In this document: one piece after another, positions 26,639 through 35,431 of the stretch
How the letters are laid out: the number at the start of each line of letters is the position of its first letter
Position numbering within the stretch: the stretch's first letter is position 1
Assembly: GCA_913062815.1 (NCBI GenBank)
Contig: CAJXWZ010000024.1
Span: 1 to 64,000 of the forward strand
Length of the DNA stretch: 64,000 nucleotides
Direction: 5' to 3'
From: an uncultured Colwellia sp.
GTDB taxonomy: Bacteria; Pseudomonadota; Gammaproteobacteria; Enterobacterales; Alteromonadaceae
Notes under the pieces: model-generated
The model's database searches: none
Told to the model about the DNA's origin: nothing
Seen by the model: the letters and a program-made list of their open reading frames with translations, nothing else
Translations under genes and position numbers: made by a program

Positions 26639-27382
26639 ATGAGAACGCTAATGACAGACCTATTAAACCAGTTTACTGACAAATATGAGCTAGCAGGTAA
26701 AGTTGCTATCGTCACTGGTGGTGGCAAAAACCTAGGAAAGACCATTACTGAGTTTTTACTCGCCAGTGATATGTCGGTGGCTATTTGTGGACGAGATGAA
26801 GCAGCACTAAAGTCAACCGTAGCAGAACTGTCTAAGACTTTCCCTAACAAAATTATTGCTCAAGTATGTGATGTGAGTAACTCTGCACAAGTTGATAATT
26901 TTGAACGCTTTGTTACCGCAAAGTTAGGAGATGTTCACGTAATAATAAACAATAGCGGCTTCGGTAAAGAAACATTAGTGTGGCAAACAGCAGAGGATGA
27001 CTGGGATGATGTCATGAACACCAATGTTAAAGGTGTGTATCTTATGGCTAAAGCTTTTTTACCTAAGATGATTGAAAATAGAGAAGGCTATATTCTCAAT
27101 ATTGCTTCACAAGCGGCGTTAAATGGTTATAGCAACGCAGGAGTTTACTGTGCATCAAAGTTTGCCATGGTCGGCTTAAGTAAAGCATTACAAGAAGAGG
27201 TTAGAGAGTTTGGTATTCATGTGCATTCTCTAAATCCTGCATTAATTCAATCAAAGAAAAAGCCTGATGATATTATCGATTCAGGTCTCATACAAAATGA
27301 AGATTTAGCTCGGATGGCATTGTATTTATTACAGCAACCTCGACGATTAAAAATAGATAATATTGGTCTATGGGGGTTTTAA
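26639..27382 (+). CDS. short-chain dehydrogenase/reductase
   Basis: 247 residues (243 if ATG 26651 is used, which has GAGA seven bases upstream). It shows the NAD-binding loop TGGGKNLGKTI, NNSG in place of NNAG, the serine in ILNIASQAAL and the YCASK tyrosine-lysine pair of the SDR active site. It resembles 3-oxoacyl-ACP reductase-like enzymes. It is divergent from the pullulanase, and the LacI-type site lies between them. Substrate unknown. The following gene converges from the opposite strand. Confidence 0.85.
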   Translation: MRTLMTDLLNQFTDKYELAGKVAIVTGGGKNLGKTITEFLLASDMSVAICGRDEAALKSTVAELSKTFPNKIIAQVCDVSNSAQVDNFERFVTAKLGDVHVIINNSGFGKETLVWQTAEDDWDDVMNTNVKGVYLMAKAFLPKMIENREGYILNIASQAALNGYSNAGVYCASKFAMVGLSKALQEEVREFGIHVHSLNPALIQSKKKPDDIIDSGLIQNEDLARMALYLLQQPRRLKIDNIGLWGF

Positions 27383-27459
27383 CTATAATCACAAAGATAC
27401 TTACTAATGCTCGAATAGAAGCTAGCAAGAGTCGCTATACATCCAGTTAGTTGACGATC

Positions 27460-27480
27460 TTAAGAAAATACTTTTCTTAA
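27460..27480. terminator. AT-rich hairpin between convergent SDR and PEP-CTERM genes
   Basis: Nine-base arms TTAAGAAAA and TTTTCTTAA with a TAC loop, overlapping the stop codon of the PEP-CTERM gene. Its symmetric A- and T-tracts could act on both strands, but the stem has few GC pairs. Confidence 0.4.
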
Positions 27481-28289
27481 CGACTCACTTTACGAGAAGC
27501 GAAAATTCCTATGAATCCTAATACAAGCAATAGAATACTACTTGGCTCAGGTATCGTTTCTGGGTCTGGTTCTGGCTCAACCGGTGGAAGCCCTCTAGCT
27601 TCATCAGATAAATGCAACTCCATATTGTTGATGCTATCAAGCAATACCGTCACAGCACTTTGCGAATCAAGGTTCCACATTATTTCAATCGACGAGGCCA
27701 TTTCATATTCAAGACACAGAGATGTGTCGCAAATATCATTTTTAATGAGATATTCGCGAGAGGTCGCCCACGTATAACCATCATCTAAACCGTTATTATC
27801 TTCGTCTTGCCACTTTATTTTTGCAATACTAGCATCGTCATTCCTGAGTTCAAAGTACTCACTACCTGTCTGCGTTTGATAGTCCATTTTAACAGAACCA
27901 TGATGTGTACCTTCCAGATAAGCATCAAGATATGTGTCATCAATCGCTGCACAATCTGCTTCGTTACCCGAATCATTATAATCACAGCCGCTCGCCCAAA
28001 TCATACGTCTTGCATATGTAGGTACTTCGAAGAAGACGCTTAATGAATACAATTCATCGTTTTTGTCTATTTCCCAAAATAGCTTATTCTGATTATTAGC
28101 TGCTTTGTCATAGATAGAATGATGACCATTCCACCACAATAAATCTTTTGAACCTCTACTAAGGCCACCAGTATATTCATTGGCTGTTTTTATGCCATCT
28201 ACCACTACTGATGTCGGAAGCGACATTACAGGAAAGCCCACAAATAAACTGGCAGCAAAAAATAATGATTTATTAAAGAAATATTTCAT
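27477..28289 (-). CDS. PEP-CTERM sorting-domain protein
   Basis: 270 residues from ATG 28289. A signal peptide (MKYFFNKSLFFAASLFVG, VMSLP) is followed by a Cys-containing beta-rich domain with SYLVVDG-like start (VVVDGIKTANEYTGG, LFWEIDKNDELYSL) reminiscent of CBM9/DOMON folds. The tail has an acidic P-E-P-rich spacer, then the sorting motif PEPSSILLLVLGFIGIF and a basic end (ASRKVSR). PEP-CTERM proteins are processed by exosortase for surface export with extracellular polysaccharide. No exosortase gene is in the window. The frame extends upstream to 28337, but the signal peptide supports 28289. Confidence 0.85.
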   Translation of the reverse strand: MKYFFNKSLFFAASLFVGFPVMSLPTSVVVDGIKTANEYTGGLSRGSKDLLWWNGHHSIYDKAANNQNKLFWEIDKNDELYSLSVFFEVPTYARRMIWASGCDYNDSGNEADCAAIDDTYLDAYLEGTHHGSVKMDYQTQTGSEYFELRNDDASIAKIKWQDEDNNGLDDGYTWATSREYLIKNDICDTSLCLEYEMASSIEIMWNLDSQSAVTVLLDSINNMELHLSDEARGLPPVEPEPDPETIPEPSSILLLVLGFIGIFASRKVSR

Positions 28290-28619
28290 ATTGTTATTCG
28301 ACTTAATATTATTTGGCATTACCCCAGTCGAAAGCAATATTTACACCATAATTAAAAATACATTTAATTCAATCAGATAAGCATCACAACCATCATGGTA
28401 TTTTTTATACTGTAAAATATTTCGACACATTGTGTTTAATATTTAACTACAATTTACGTTCATCGCCTATTGCACCCTAATCTCAGCAAAGTATGAAAAG
28501 TCTACTTACTGATAAATTCAAACATCAAATTTATATGTACTACTCTACTTGAGTCAGTAAAGCTAAAAAGGCCATTCAACACTATACTCATTGAACACTG
28601 CCTAATTTTAGAGGTTAGC
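28290..28619. other. divergent promoter region, no gene seen
   Basis: 330 AT-rich bases between the divergent PEP-CTERM and binding-protein genes. GAGG at 28609-28612 is the ribosome binding site of the plus-strand gene. No palindrome or RNA gene was recognised. Confidence 0.5.
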
Positions 28620-29408
28620 ATGTTTAGTTTTTCATTACGCCACTTCTTTATATTATTGATATACTTTGCTTTTACATTCAAAGTACAGGCAACAGTAAAA
28701 ATTGCTGTTACCGATTGGCCACCATATTATTCTAAGACGGCTAAAAGTGGTGGACAACAACTCGACTTATTAAATACTGTTTTTGAAAAAATGGGGGAAA
28801 AAATAGAGCCTGTTTGGTTTAGAACTGGCGTTGGTGCTTTAATTAAAGCTCGAGCTAATCAATTAGATGGAGCAGCAGGTTGGGAGTGTAATAAAGAGCG
28901 TGCTGATGATTTCTTTTTCAGTGACCCAATAGGTTATGAACAAACAGTTATTTTCTACCACAAGGATTTTGATTTTGACTGGCACAATATTGAAGATCTG
29001 AATAAAGACATTACTATTGGGGTCACGGCACATTATGCATACGGCAAAGACTTAAAGAAACTAATAGAAATGGACAAGGCAATCGTTGAAATTTCTGGTT
29101 CAGATCGTAATAACCTTGATTTATTATTTCATAGAGAAATTGATTTGCTCTTGTTAGATAGAGAAGTCGGTTTAGCATTAATAAAACAAGCTAAAGAGCC
29201 CTTATTATCCAGTATTAAAGTTCATCACAAGGCCTTTCGCCAAGATAGAGTTGCTATTCGCCTGCTAATTTCACGTAAGTATAAAAATGCCCATTCCTTT
29301 ATCGACAAATTTGATAATGCTTTAAAAGAAATAAGACGTGACAAAGGTCTCACTAATTTAGATCCTGAGCAATATACTAGCTGTCCTAAAAGAAGTATTG
29401 ATGAATAA
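28620..29408 (+). CDS. periplasmic solute-binding protein-like (SBP_bac_3 type), orphan
   Basis: 262 residues. A signal peptide ends at VQA, and the body begins VKIAVTDWPPYYS as in family-3 binding domains, followed by LDLLNTVFEKMGE. The family fits the amino-acid/polar-solute class, but no permease or ATPase gene is nearby. It closely resembles the gene at 36064 (shared FxFxWxxIEDL, TxxYxYGKD/E patterns), so the two are paralogues. A strong GAGG ribosome binding site precedes the ATG. Possibly a sensor or a transport subunit encoded elsewhere. Confidence 0.78.
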   Translation: MFSFSLRHFFILLIYFAFTFKVQATVKIAVTDWPPYYSKTAKSGGQQLDLLNTVFEKMGEKIEPVWFRTGVGALIKARANQLDGAAGWECNKERADDFFFSDPIGYEQTVIFYHKDFDFDWHNIEDLNKDITIGVTAHYAYGKDLKKLIEMDKAIVEISGSDRNNLDLLFHREIDLLLLDREVGLALIKQAKEPLLSSIKVHHKAFRQDRVAIRLLISRKYKNAHSFIDKFDNALKEIRRDKGLTNLDPEQYTSCPKRSIDE

Positions 29409-29557
29409 TAATTCATCCGTTGCGAAAACTTGAATTAAAGCGAAGTGAATTCTTTTGGTGGCGTTGGAAAATGAAGACTTCATTTCTGACTATCCTAGGT
29501 TCACTTTTATCACTAGACGGGTAATAGCATTGAGTCTATAAAGTACTTGAATGTAAA

Positions 29558-29583
29558 TGGAACTCAACATGAGTTGAGCTCCA
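29558..29583. terminator. hairpin between convergent binding-protein and DUF1353 genes
   Basis: Eleven-base arms TGGAACTCAAC and GTTGAGCTCCA with an ATGA loop and one mismatch, seven bases from the DUF1353 stop. The U-tract is weak in both directions. Confidence 0.45.
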
Positions 29584-29589
29584 AAATAC

Positions 29590-30525
29590 CTACCAATTCA
29601 CACTAGGCTTTCCTTCTTGGCAAACTGGGCATTTACGTCGATGAATTTCTGCTGTTTTAGCACCGTAAATTTCGCTACATTGTCCACACGACATTTTGAA
29701 AGTTACATCCTTCTTATCGGTTTCATCAAGATTTCTACTGCCCAGCACTTTTTGGTTGTTGTTATTCACATAACCTATTTGTGTTGTTTTAGTCGTACCA
29801 CTATCAAAGGTTTCACTGCTCATATCCTGCTCAGACATAGTATCAATATCGTCAACGTCATCTTCAGGAGCTTTTTTCAGTGACTCACTATCGGTTTGTG
29901 TTTCGTTATCAATCTTCCATTTGAAAGGCACCCTATCTTCCTTTTTATCTCGCCATTTATTCCAAGCTTGAAAACCGCCAAGCCATAAACCAAATTTTGC
30001 TACTTCATTCAATATTGGAATTTGGTTTACATCGTTACCAATATCTTTAAATAGCTCATCCCAACCTGATTGAGTTAAAATTGTTTTATCCCATACAGGG
30101 GTATTATTTTCATCTAAGACATATATGCCATTGTAGCGATATCCGTAATCATGGATAAGGCCAGGAATAAGCAGTAAACCAACCGGACTTAACAAGGCCC
30201 AAAGTGCTTTAGGTATAGAGGCTCCATCAAATTCAAACCCTGCATGAACAGCATATTGTTTACCTTCATATTCATAAATGAAGGCTTCTTCTACACGCCA
30301 TCGCCTTACCTGAAAAATAAAAACAAGTAGCTTATTGAGCAATAATTGTTGATTTGCTGTTGGGATAGGAATAGGACGCAACACTGGCATCTTATTCATG
30401 TTAATAAAAGTATTAAGAGAAGATAACTCTTTCTTTTTACTTTGTAGAATCACCAAAAGCACAAGATAAACAACGAAAAAGACAGTAACAATCGTGCCAA
30501 ATAAATTTACAAGAAAATCAAACAT
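29590..30525 (-). CDS. DUF1353 protein with membrane anchor and zinc-ribbon tail
   Basis: 311 residues: an N-terminal transmembrane segment (TIVTVFFVVYLVLLVILQ), then a DUF1353 domain with FDGASIPKALWALLSPVG and IHDYGYRYNG. An acidic linker follows (DDVDDIDTMSEQDMSSE), then a zinc ribbon MSCGQC...CPVC. The ribosome binding site AAGGAA is six bases upstream of ATG 30525. DUF1353 is frequent in phage tail regions, but none of the neighbours is phage-like, so it is probably a domesticated or cellular version. Function unknown. Confidence 0.75.
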   Translation of the reverse strand: MFDFLVNLFGTIVTVFFVVYLVLLVILQSKKKELSSLNTFINMNKMPVLRPIPIPTANQQLLLNKLLVFIFQVRRWRVEEAFIYEYEGKQYAVHAGFEFDGASIPKALWALLSPVGLLLIPGLIHDYGYRYNGIYVLDENNTPVWDKTILTQSGWDELFKDIGNDVNQIPILNEVAKFGLWLGGFQAWNKWRDKKEDRVPFKWKIDNETQTDSESLKKAPEDDVDDIDTMSEQDMSSETFDSGTTKTTQIGYVNNNNQKVLGSRNLDETDKKDVTFKMSCGQCSEIYGAKTAEIHRRKCPVCQEGKPSVNW

Positions 30526-31080
30526 TCTAAATTCCTTTTCAAGAAGGAGATATATTCATCAATTATTGTTCAATTTACGCACTGTGTAAATAATTAACTA
30601 CTGATTTAACATGAATTTATAATGACATCACTAGTAAAGCTTGCTTACAAAAGTTTTGCGCTCAAAACTTCCTTTGATTTCTTCTTCGGTATAGTCGATT
30701 TATCCAACATTTCGGTCATTAGCATCAATAGCTATTTGGGCTTTCTAGACGCTCTGAAGAAGTAGTTCTGCCTTTATCCTGACAGACAACTAAGCTTGAA
30801 GCGGACGGTAGCTATAACGATACTGTAGCTTCTACTTAACGCACCTTGAAGCAGATTCGCGAATTACTATTATCGCCTATTACCCCACTGTTTTCACAAA
30901 ACGCTACCCTACAGATACGTCTTGGTTTGTTACGTTATGTTACATATGACTATTTTAAACGGTTGACAGCTTAACTTTTATAAATTTGCTAGTTAGCAAT
31001 GCTTGTGCTAAAACAATGTTTGATCGATTATTTTTTAACCATACAATAATAATAATACCAATAGCATGGGGGAATGAATA
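30526..31080. other. long intergenic region without a recognisable gene
   Basis: About 555 bases with scattered short frames and no start supported by a ribosome binding site. It contains a perfect inverted repeat TTGCTA-GT-TAGCAA at 30986-30999, 82 bases upstream of the next gene, and TTGACA at 30963. It could be the remnant of a lost gene. Confidence 0.4.
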
Positions 31081-31482
31081 ATGAATAAATCACGCCTATT
31101 TAAAACCACACTAATCGTTACAAGTTGTATTTTTTTCTATACTACACCTGTAAGAGCAAATGACTGCACCGTTGCGGTAGCATCAATAAATCAAATCATT
31201 AACAAGGCCAATGTAGCACTCAGCTCAAATAATTTTGACCAAGTCGGTGATATTGCCAACGACTTAAAGAATAATGCTCATTCAATTTTGAAAGCTGCTG
31301 ATAGTTGTGATTGTGATAGTGCTTATTATACGGCTGAAGTGATATTAGAAAATGCCGAAGCTGTTTATCTAGCTGATGATTTGGAAGAGTCTATAGGTTT
31401 CATCAATCTACTTAAAAAAGAAGCAAATTCGGCAATGACGCAGGTGAAAATTTGTGGCTCTTTGGTAACTAAAACACCCTGA
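31081..31482 (+). CDS. secreted hypothetical protein
   Basis: 133 residues with a signal peptide (MNKSRLFKTTLIVTSCIFF, cleaved near VRAND). The rest is mostly alpha-helical, with a paired CDCD motif (SCDCDSAYYTAEV) and two further Cys (DCT at the start and KICGS near the end) that could form two disulfides. AATGAATAATG with GGGGGA gives a fair ribosome binding site. No family is recognised. Alternatives are a small periplasmic chaperone or an adaptor. It stands alone in a region of long spacers. Confidence 0.65.
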   Translation: MNKSRLFKTTLIVTSCIFFYTTPVRANDCTVAVASINQIINKANVALSSNNFDQVGDIANDLKNNAHSILKAADSCDCDSAYYTAEVILENAEAVYLADDLEESIGFINLLKKEANSAMTQVKICGSLVTKTP

Positions 31483-31941
31483 TTATAGGTTTATTCGGAT
31501 TAATAGAACTATATAGCGCACTAAACATTCCATACATTGACGTTCTGCAAGATCTGCTTTTGTATCAAAGTGATCCTTAGAGTCGGTAATATTGACTTAT
31601 TACTTACAGGGCTTTGTGGTAAAAATAAGCATTAGTACCTAACCATTGAACCATGTAAAACAAGTCACCGTTAAGGCTTATTAATGCGCATTTCTAAAGT
31701 GAATCGCTTGCTATGTAAGACTTCTGCTATTAGAGCGGTAGTAGTAAATGCTATATTGATAGCGTTAGGAATTTACCGAAATTAACTCGCTTTAAATATT
31801 GAAAGTTAAGCGGAAAACATCAAAATAATAGGCACAGTATGCGAACAGCAGCAAAGAGCTGTTAGTTATACTCTTCAAATAGTTACGTAAACTCCGCCAC
31901 TTGAGTTCAACCCTGCCGATAAAGTGAAGCTTGAGGCTTCA
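31483..31941. other. long intergenic region, no gene seen
   Basis: About 460 bases between the convergent gene ends. A minus-strand reading (about 31500-31600) gives a short Asp/Lys-rich frame without a start, possibly a gene remnant. A small GAAGC hairpin at 31926-31940 may serve as terminator of the hydrolase operon. Confidence 0.35.
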
Positions 31942-32616
31942 TTACTTATCAGCTTTTATCCATTGCTTTACCGGGTTTAACCACTCGGGTAGTGGCTGAT
32001 AAAACGCACCGTGCTCCTTGCCTGTACTGATGGCTATTTCTTCAAATTTATTAACCTGCTTACTTCTATTGACTAAATGCTGGCACGAGCCAACACCATC
32101 TGATGTTTCATAGATAGAATAAACGTTACCATATACTTGCAAATCGTGATTATTGGTGACAAACCGACCGCAGCCAGCAAGAATGATAATATTCAATTCA
32201 TTGGAAGCTACTTCGTTTGATACTAATGCGGTAATGGCGCCACCTCGAGAAAATCCAACCAAATAAATATGACGGTACGGTACACCATTTTTAACTAACA
32301 ACTTAATGTCATGTGCTAATTTTTTAGCAAATGCTCGTGGGTCAGTGTTCTTCACTCTATGATATGCAATAAGATTATAGTCTTCATCAGACAAAGATTT
32401 CTTAATTAAAGGGAAGTCATACATTCCCCAGCGCGGGCTGATTGGTGTTGGGTTAGTGCCTTCAACAATAAAACCATGAGAATAGAACACATATTTCTCA
32501 CTGGCCTTTATGGTTGTTGGAAATGTTTCATATAGCTCTCCGGCTATAGCATTATTATTTAGAAAAACAATACATAAAAAGCCCAGTGCCATTAATGTTT
32601 TCAGTAATTTAAGCAT
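31942..32616 (-). CDS. secreted alpha/beta hydrolase A
   Basis: 224 residues with a signal peptide (ending at AIAG). Nucleophile elbow LVGFSRGGA (GxSxG), a possible acid residue in the conserved SIYETSDG, and a C-terminal histidine in GKEHGAFYQPLPEW make the Ser-His-Asp set likely. Two Cys (AGCGRF, GSCQ) are shared with the next gene and may form a disulfide. It is a same-length tandem paralogue of the gene at 32699 and lies 82 bases after it. Substrate unknown. It is the last gene of the BlaI/M56-M23 operon. Confidence 0.85.
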   Translation of the reverse strand: MLKLLKTLMALGFLCIVFLNNNAIAGELYETFPTTIKASEKYVFYSHGFIVEGTNPTPISPRWGMYDFPLIKKSLSDEDYNLIAYHRVKNTDPRAFAKKLAHDIKLLVKNGVPYRHIYLVGFSRGGAITALVSNEVASNELNIIILAGCGRFVTNNHDLQVYGNVYSIYETSDGVGSCQHLVNRSKQVNKFEEIAISTGKEHGAFYQPLPEWLNPVKQWIKADK

Positions 32617-32698
32617 GATAATCCCTGCCCTTGTATTTAAAGGGTTATAGTAAAGTGAATATTTTAGTGTTGGTTTACAAAGGCTAACTTGGCAACGC

Positions 32699-33373
32699 TT
32701 ATTCTGAAGCAGATTTTAGCCACTTTTTAACTTGGGTTAACCACTGCGGCAGGGGCTGATAAAAAGCTCCGTGTTCTTTACCCGTACTGATCGAAGTTTC
32801 CTGAAAAGATTTCACTTGTTCATTTCTGTCTTGCAGAAATTGACAAGAGCCAGCAAAATCTGAGGTTTCATAAATTGAATAAATATTGCCAAAAGCTTGA
32901 TACTCATTGTGTTGCTCAATAAAGCCTCCACATACTGCAAGTAAAATGGTATTAATTTTATCCATTCTTAGTTTTGTGGTGGCAAGCAAGGTGATTTCAC
33001 CACCCCGTGAAAATCCTAGCAAGGTTATATTTTCTGGCTTTACACCGGCTTTAATTAATTTTCTCACATCAATTGCAAGTTTTTCGGCAAATTCGTCAGC
33101 AACGGTTTTTTCAGGCCGATGATAAGAGATAAGATTGTAGTCCGGATCTGTCAACGCCTTTCTTACCGCAATAAAATCGTATACTCCCCAACGTTCATCT
33201 ACTGGCATTAGGTTTTCACCCTCAACAATTAAACCATGAGAATAAAAGACATATTTTTCGTCAGCATTAATAATCTCAGGAAAGTCAGTGTACAAAGTAC
33301 CCGCAGGACTAAGTGTAGAAAAAACGCTCATCAAGGTGAAAAAGAGGCCAGATAACTGGTATTTTGTTTTCAT
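32699..33373 (-). CDS. secreted alpha/beta hydrolase B
   Basis: 224 residues, exactly the length of hydrolase A. The start at 33373 is chosen because AAAAGG lies seven bases upstream and a signal peptide (LFFTLMSVFSTLSPAG) follows; a longer frame to 33505 has no support. Shared blocks with A include KYVFYSHGLIVEG, GFSRGGE, SIYETSDFAGSCQFL, and GKEHGAFYQPLPQWL. It starts 28 bases after the M56-M23 peptidase gene, which suggests one transcript. Its probable site of action is the periplasm or outside. Confidence 0.85.
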   Translation of the reverse strand: MKTKYQLSGLFFTLMSVFSTLSPAGTLYTDFPEIINADEKYVFYSHGLIVEGENLMPVDERWGVYDFIAVRKALTDPDYNLISYHRPEKTVADEFAEKLAIDVRKLIKAGVKPENITLLGFSRGGEITLLATTKLRMDKINTILLAVCGGFIEQHNEYQAFGNIYSIYETSDFAGSCQFLQDRNEQVKSFQETSISTGKEHGAFYQPLPQWLTQVKKWLKSASE

Positions 33374-33401
33374 TGCATGCCTTTTATGCCAGATAAATAT
33401 T

Positions 33402-34829
33402 TTAGTTTTTGTGCAAATTAAAATACTGTTTTGGATCAGTATGTTGACCGTCTTTGAGTAGCTCAAAGTGTAGATGAGGGCCGGTTGTACGCCCTGTTTC
33501 ACCAACAGTGCCTAACTTTTGCCCTGCGGTAATATATTGGCCAGCCTCAACCGAGAAACTATCTAAATGGGCGTATAAACTTTGCATTTTCCCTTCGTGT
33601 TCAATCAGCACAACTTTGCCATAATTACGATGTAAAGTGGCGTCATCCGCAATAAGTACCTTGCCAGAAAAACTGGCCACTACTTTAGTGCCTATACTCG
33701 CCGCAAAATCGATAGCTCGGTGCGGCTTATTGCCTCTAAAAGCACTAATATCTTTATAGCCAGATGATATTCGCCCATTTACTACCGGCTTTATACCGAC
33801 CAAGTCCTTAGCATTGATAATCGGCATAGATATAAAAGGCTTTGCGGCTAGAGAGATAAAACTAATAGGTAGTGATAACAAAACTAAAGCCAACCACTGG
33901 CTCAAACCATATTTATGCTCTGACTGCTCTGACATCGCCATTTTGATTCGCTTTTCAAAATCTCGCTTCGAAAATTGCGGACCAGAGAAAGAGGATGTTA
34001 TACCGCTATCAACGGTATTTTTAGTTAATTTTAAGCTCTCAATTAAGGCACTAGCGTAATTCAACCTTTCTTTAGGAAAAGAAGAGATAACCGCTAGATC
34101 ACAATTTAACTCCATTGTTTGAAGAAAACGCTTTTCAAAATAACGAATAAAAGGGTTAAACCAAAATAGGCATGCCAATAGTCTACTGATAATTACCGCT
34201 TTAGGGTCATGCCTTTTTATATGCATTAATTCATGTTCTATCAGTAAAAATCGCTGCTTTTCAGACATGTTAAAAACGCTCTTGGGCAGTAACAAATTAT
34301 TCCTGAAAAAGCCAAAAACCATAGGCGAAACTTCTTGTGCTGTAATCAACACACGAATGTTATAGCGCTCTACCAAACTTTGCTGCTGTGATTGAAATCC
34401 TATTAATTCATTGTTCAAGCTTGCTTGCTGCACAAATTTATTCACTTTGAATACGCTTAAACTAAAACGCAATAATGACAAGCTACAACCAGCAACTATC
34501 ATTGGCAACACCAGCCATGTGAAGATGGGCAGCTCGGTAATATTTTCTGTTGGACGAATGACTGAATGAGAAACCACCAATAGATTTTGTTGCGTGTCAG
34601 CCAAAGCGTTAGTTAATACATCAGGAATAAAGCGACCTACCTGATAGAGTGAATTAGGAATCAAGGGTACTAAAGCAATACAAAGCCAAGCCTGCCAAAA
34701 CCGTGACCAATTCACTAACCTTGGTACTAGTTTAGTAATAATCAGTGAAGCACCATATAGAAAACTACTCCAGCCGATGAAGAACAATAATTGCATTAGG
34801 GTATTGTTAACTAAAAATTGATAGTCCAT
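33402..34829 (-). CDS. M56/M23 membrane metallopeptidase fusion (BlaR1-like N-terminus, LytM C-terminus)
   Basis: 475 residues. The N-terminal part has membrane segments and the M56 zinc motif HELMH (LIEHELMHIKRHDPK, about residue 205), as in the antirepressor protease BlaR1/MecR1. After the last membrane segment (LALVLLSLPISFIS) comes a periplasmic M23 domain with HRAIDFAA and GPHLHFELL, the HxxxD and HxH zinc ligands of LytM endopeptidases. In BlaR1 this place holds a beta-lactam sensor. The gene starts 3 bases after a BlaI-type repressor gene, which supports a signal-protease pair. Confidence 0.9.
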   Translation of the reverse strand: MDYQFLVNNTLMQLLFFIGWSSFLYGASLIITKLVPRLVNWSRFWQAWLCIALVPLIPNSLYQVGRFIPDVLTNALADTQQNLLVVSHSVIRPTENITELPIFTWLVLPMIVAGCSLSLLRFSLSVFKVNKFVQQASLNNELIGFQSQQQSLVERYNIRVLITAQEVSPMVFGFFRNNLLLPKSVFNMSEKQRFLLIEHELMHIKRHDPKAVIISRLLACLFWFNPFIRYFEKRFLQTMELNCDLAVISSFPKERLNYASALIESLKLTKNTVDSGITSSFSGPQFSKRDFEKRIKMAMSEQSEHKYGLSQWLALVLLSLPISFISLAAKPFISMPIINAKDLVGIKPVVNGRISSGYKDISAFRGNKPHRAIDFAASIGTKVVASFSGKVLIADDATLHRNYGKVVLIEHEGKMQSLYAHLDSFSVEAGQYITAGQKLGTVGETGRTTGPHLHFELLKDGQHTDPKQYFNLHKN

Positions 34830-34832
34830 GTT

Positions 34833-35207
34833 TTATTCTTCTTGTTCTTTCTGTAAATCCTTTAGCAGTTTTTCAAGATCAGCAATTTCACTGTCGTTGA
34901 TCAGTTTGCTATCAGTAAACATAGCCACAGGTAATGGTGTATCTAATTCAAATACTCTTTTGGCAAAGTCTTGTGCAAAGGCAGCTAAGGTTTTAACTTT
35001 CTCTATTTGAGCAAAATAGATTTTTTTGTTGCCTTTGAATTCCATTGAAACGAAACCTTTATCTCCCATACGTTCTAACGTTTTGCGGGTAGATGAATAA
35101 CTCCAACCAAGCACACCTTCAACTTCATCGTGAAGCTCTCTTGCTGTTTTAGGATGTTTCTGCCAAAGCAGCTTTAAAATTTCCAATTCAGGTGCTGTCG
35201 GTTGCAT
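34833..35207 (-). CDS. BlaI/MecI-family repressor
   Basis: 124 residues from ATG 35207 (a 14-codon upstream extension in frame is unsupported). Winged helix: ELEILKLLWQKHPKTARELHDEVEG, WSYSSTRKTLERMGDKGFVS, and a wing FKGNKKIYFAQ. The C-terminal helices (LEKLLKDLQKEQEE) dimerise. It would repress its own operon from the paired GACA-NN-TGTC operators just upstream and be cleaved after M56 activation. Cargo downstream is a peptidase and two hydrolases, not a beta-lactamase. Confidence 0.9.
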   Translation of the reverse strand: MQPTAPELEILKLLWQKHPKTARELHDEVEGVLGWSYSSTRKTLERMGDKGFVSMEFKGNKKIYFAQIEKVKTLAAFAQDFAKRVFELDTPLPVAMFTDSKLINDSEIADLEKLLKDLQKEQEE

Positions 35208-35244
35208 TTTTATTAATTCTAAGTAGGTAATGAGCACATAGTGC

Positions 35245-35295
35245 GACAAGTGTCACAATTTAGCAAGCGTTAAATGTGACATTTGTCGCATTATA
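35245..35295 (-). promoter_or_regulatory. paired BlaI-type operators and -10 element
   Basis: Two GACA-NN-TGTC sites (35245-35254 GACAAGTGTC; 35278-35287 GACATTTGTC) are centred 33 bases apart, about three helical turns, inside a larger inverted repeat (TGCGACAAGTGTCACA and its near complement). A minus-strand TATAAT (35290-35295) abuts the second site, so binding would cover the promoter. Similar TACA-NN-TGTA operators are known for BlaI/CopY repressors. Confidence 0.75.
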
Positions 35296-35431
35296 ATAAA
35301 ACTACCCGCGCCAATGACCGAGAATTGCCAAAGTCAGACTGTTTTATAGCCTTGATGAAATAACATTTGTTCCTGATTGAATACCTTTGTACTATGGCAC
35401 TTTATTCTTTTATTTAGTTTAGTTTAGCAAT

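Noticed and set aside
29590-30525. A prophage remnant because of DUF1353
   Set aside because: No other phage gene, integrase or attachment-like repeat is present near it.
31500-31600. Minus-strand short frame in the spacer
   Set aside because: No start codon, no ribosome binding site and no recognisable product; at most a remnant.
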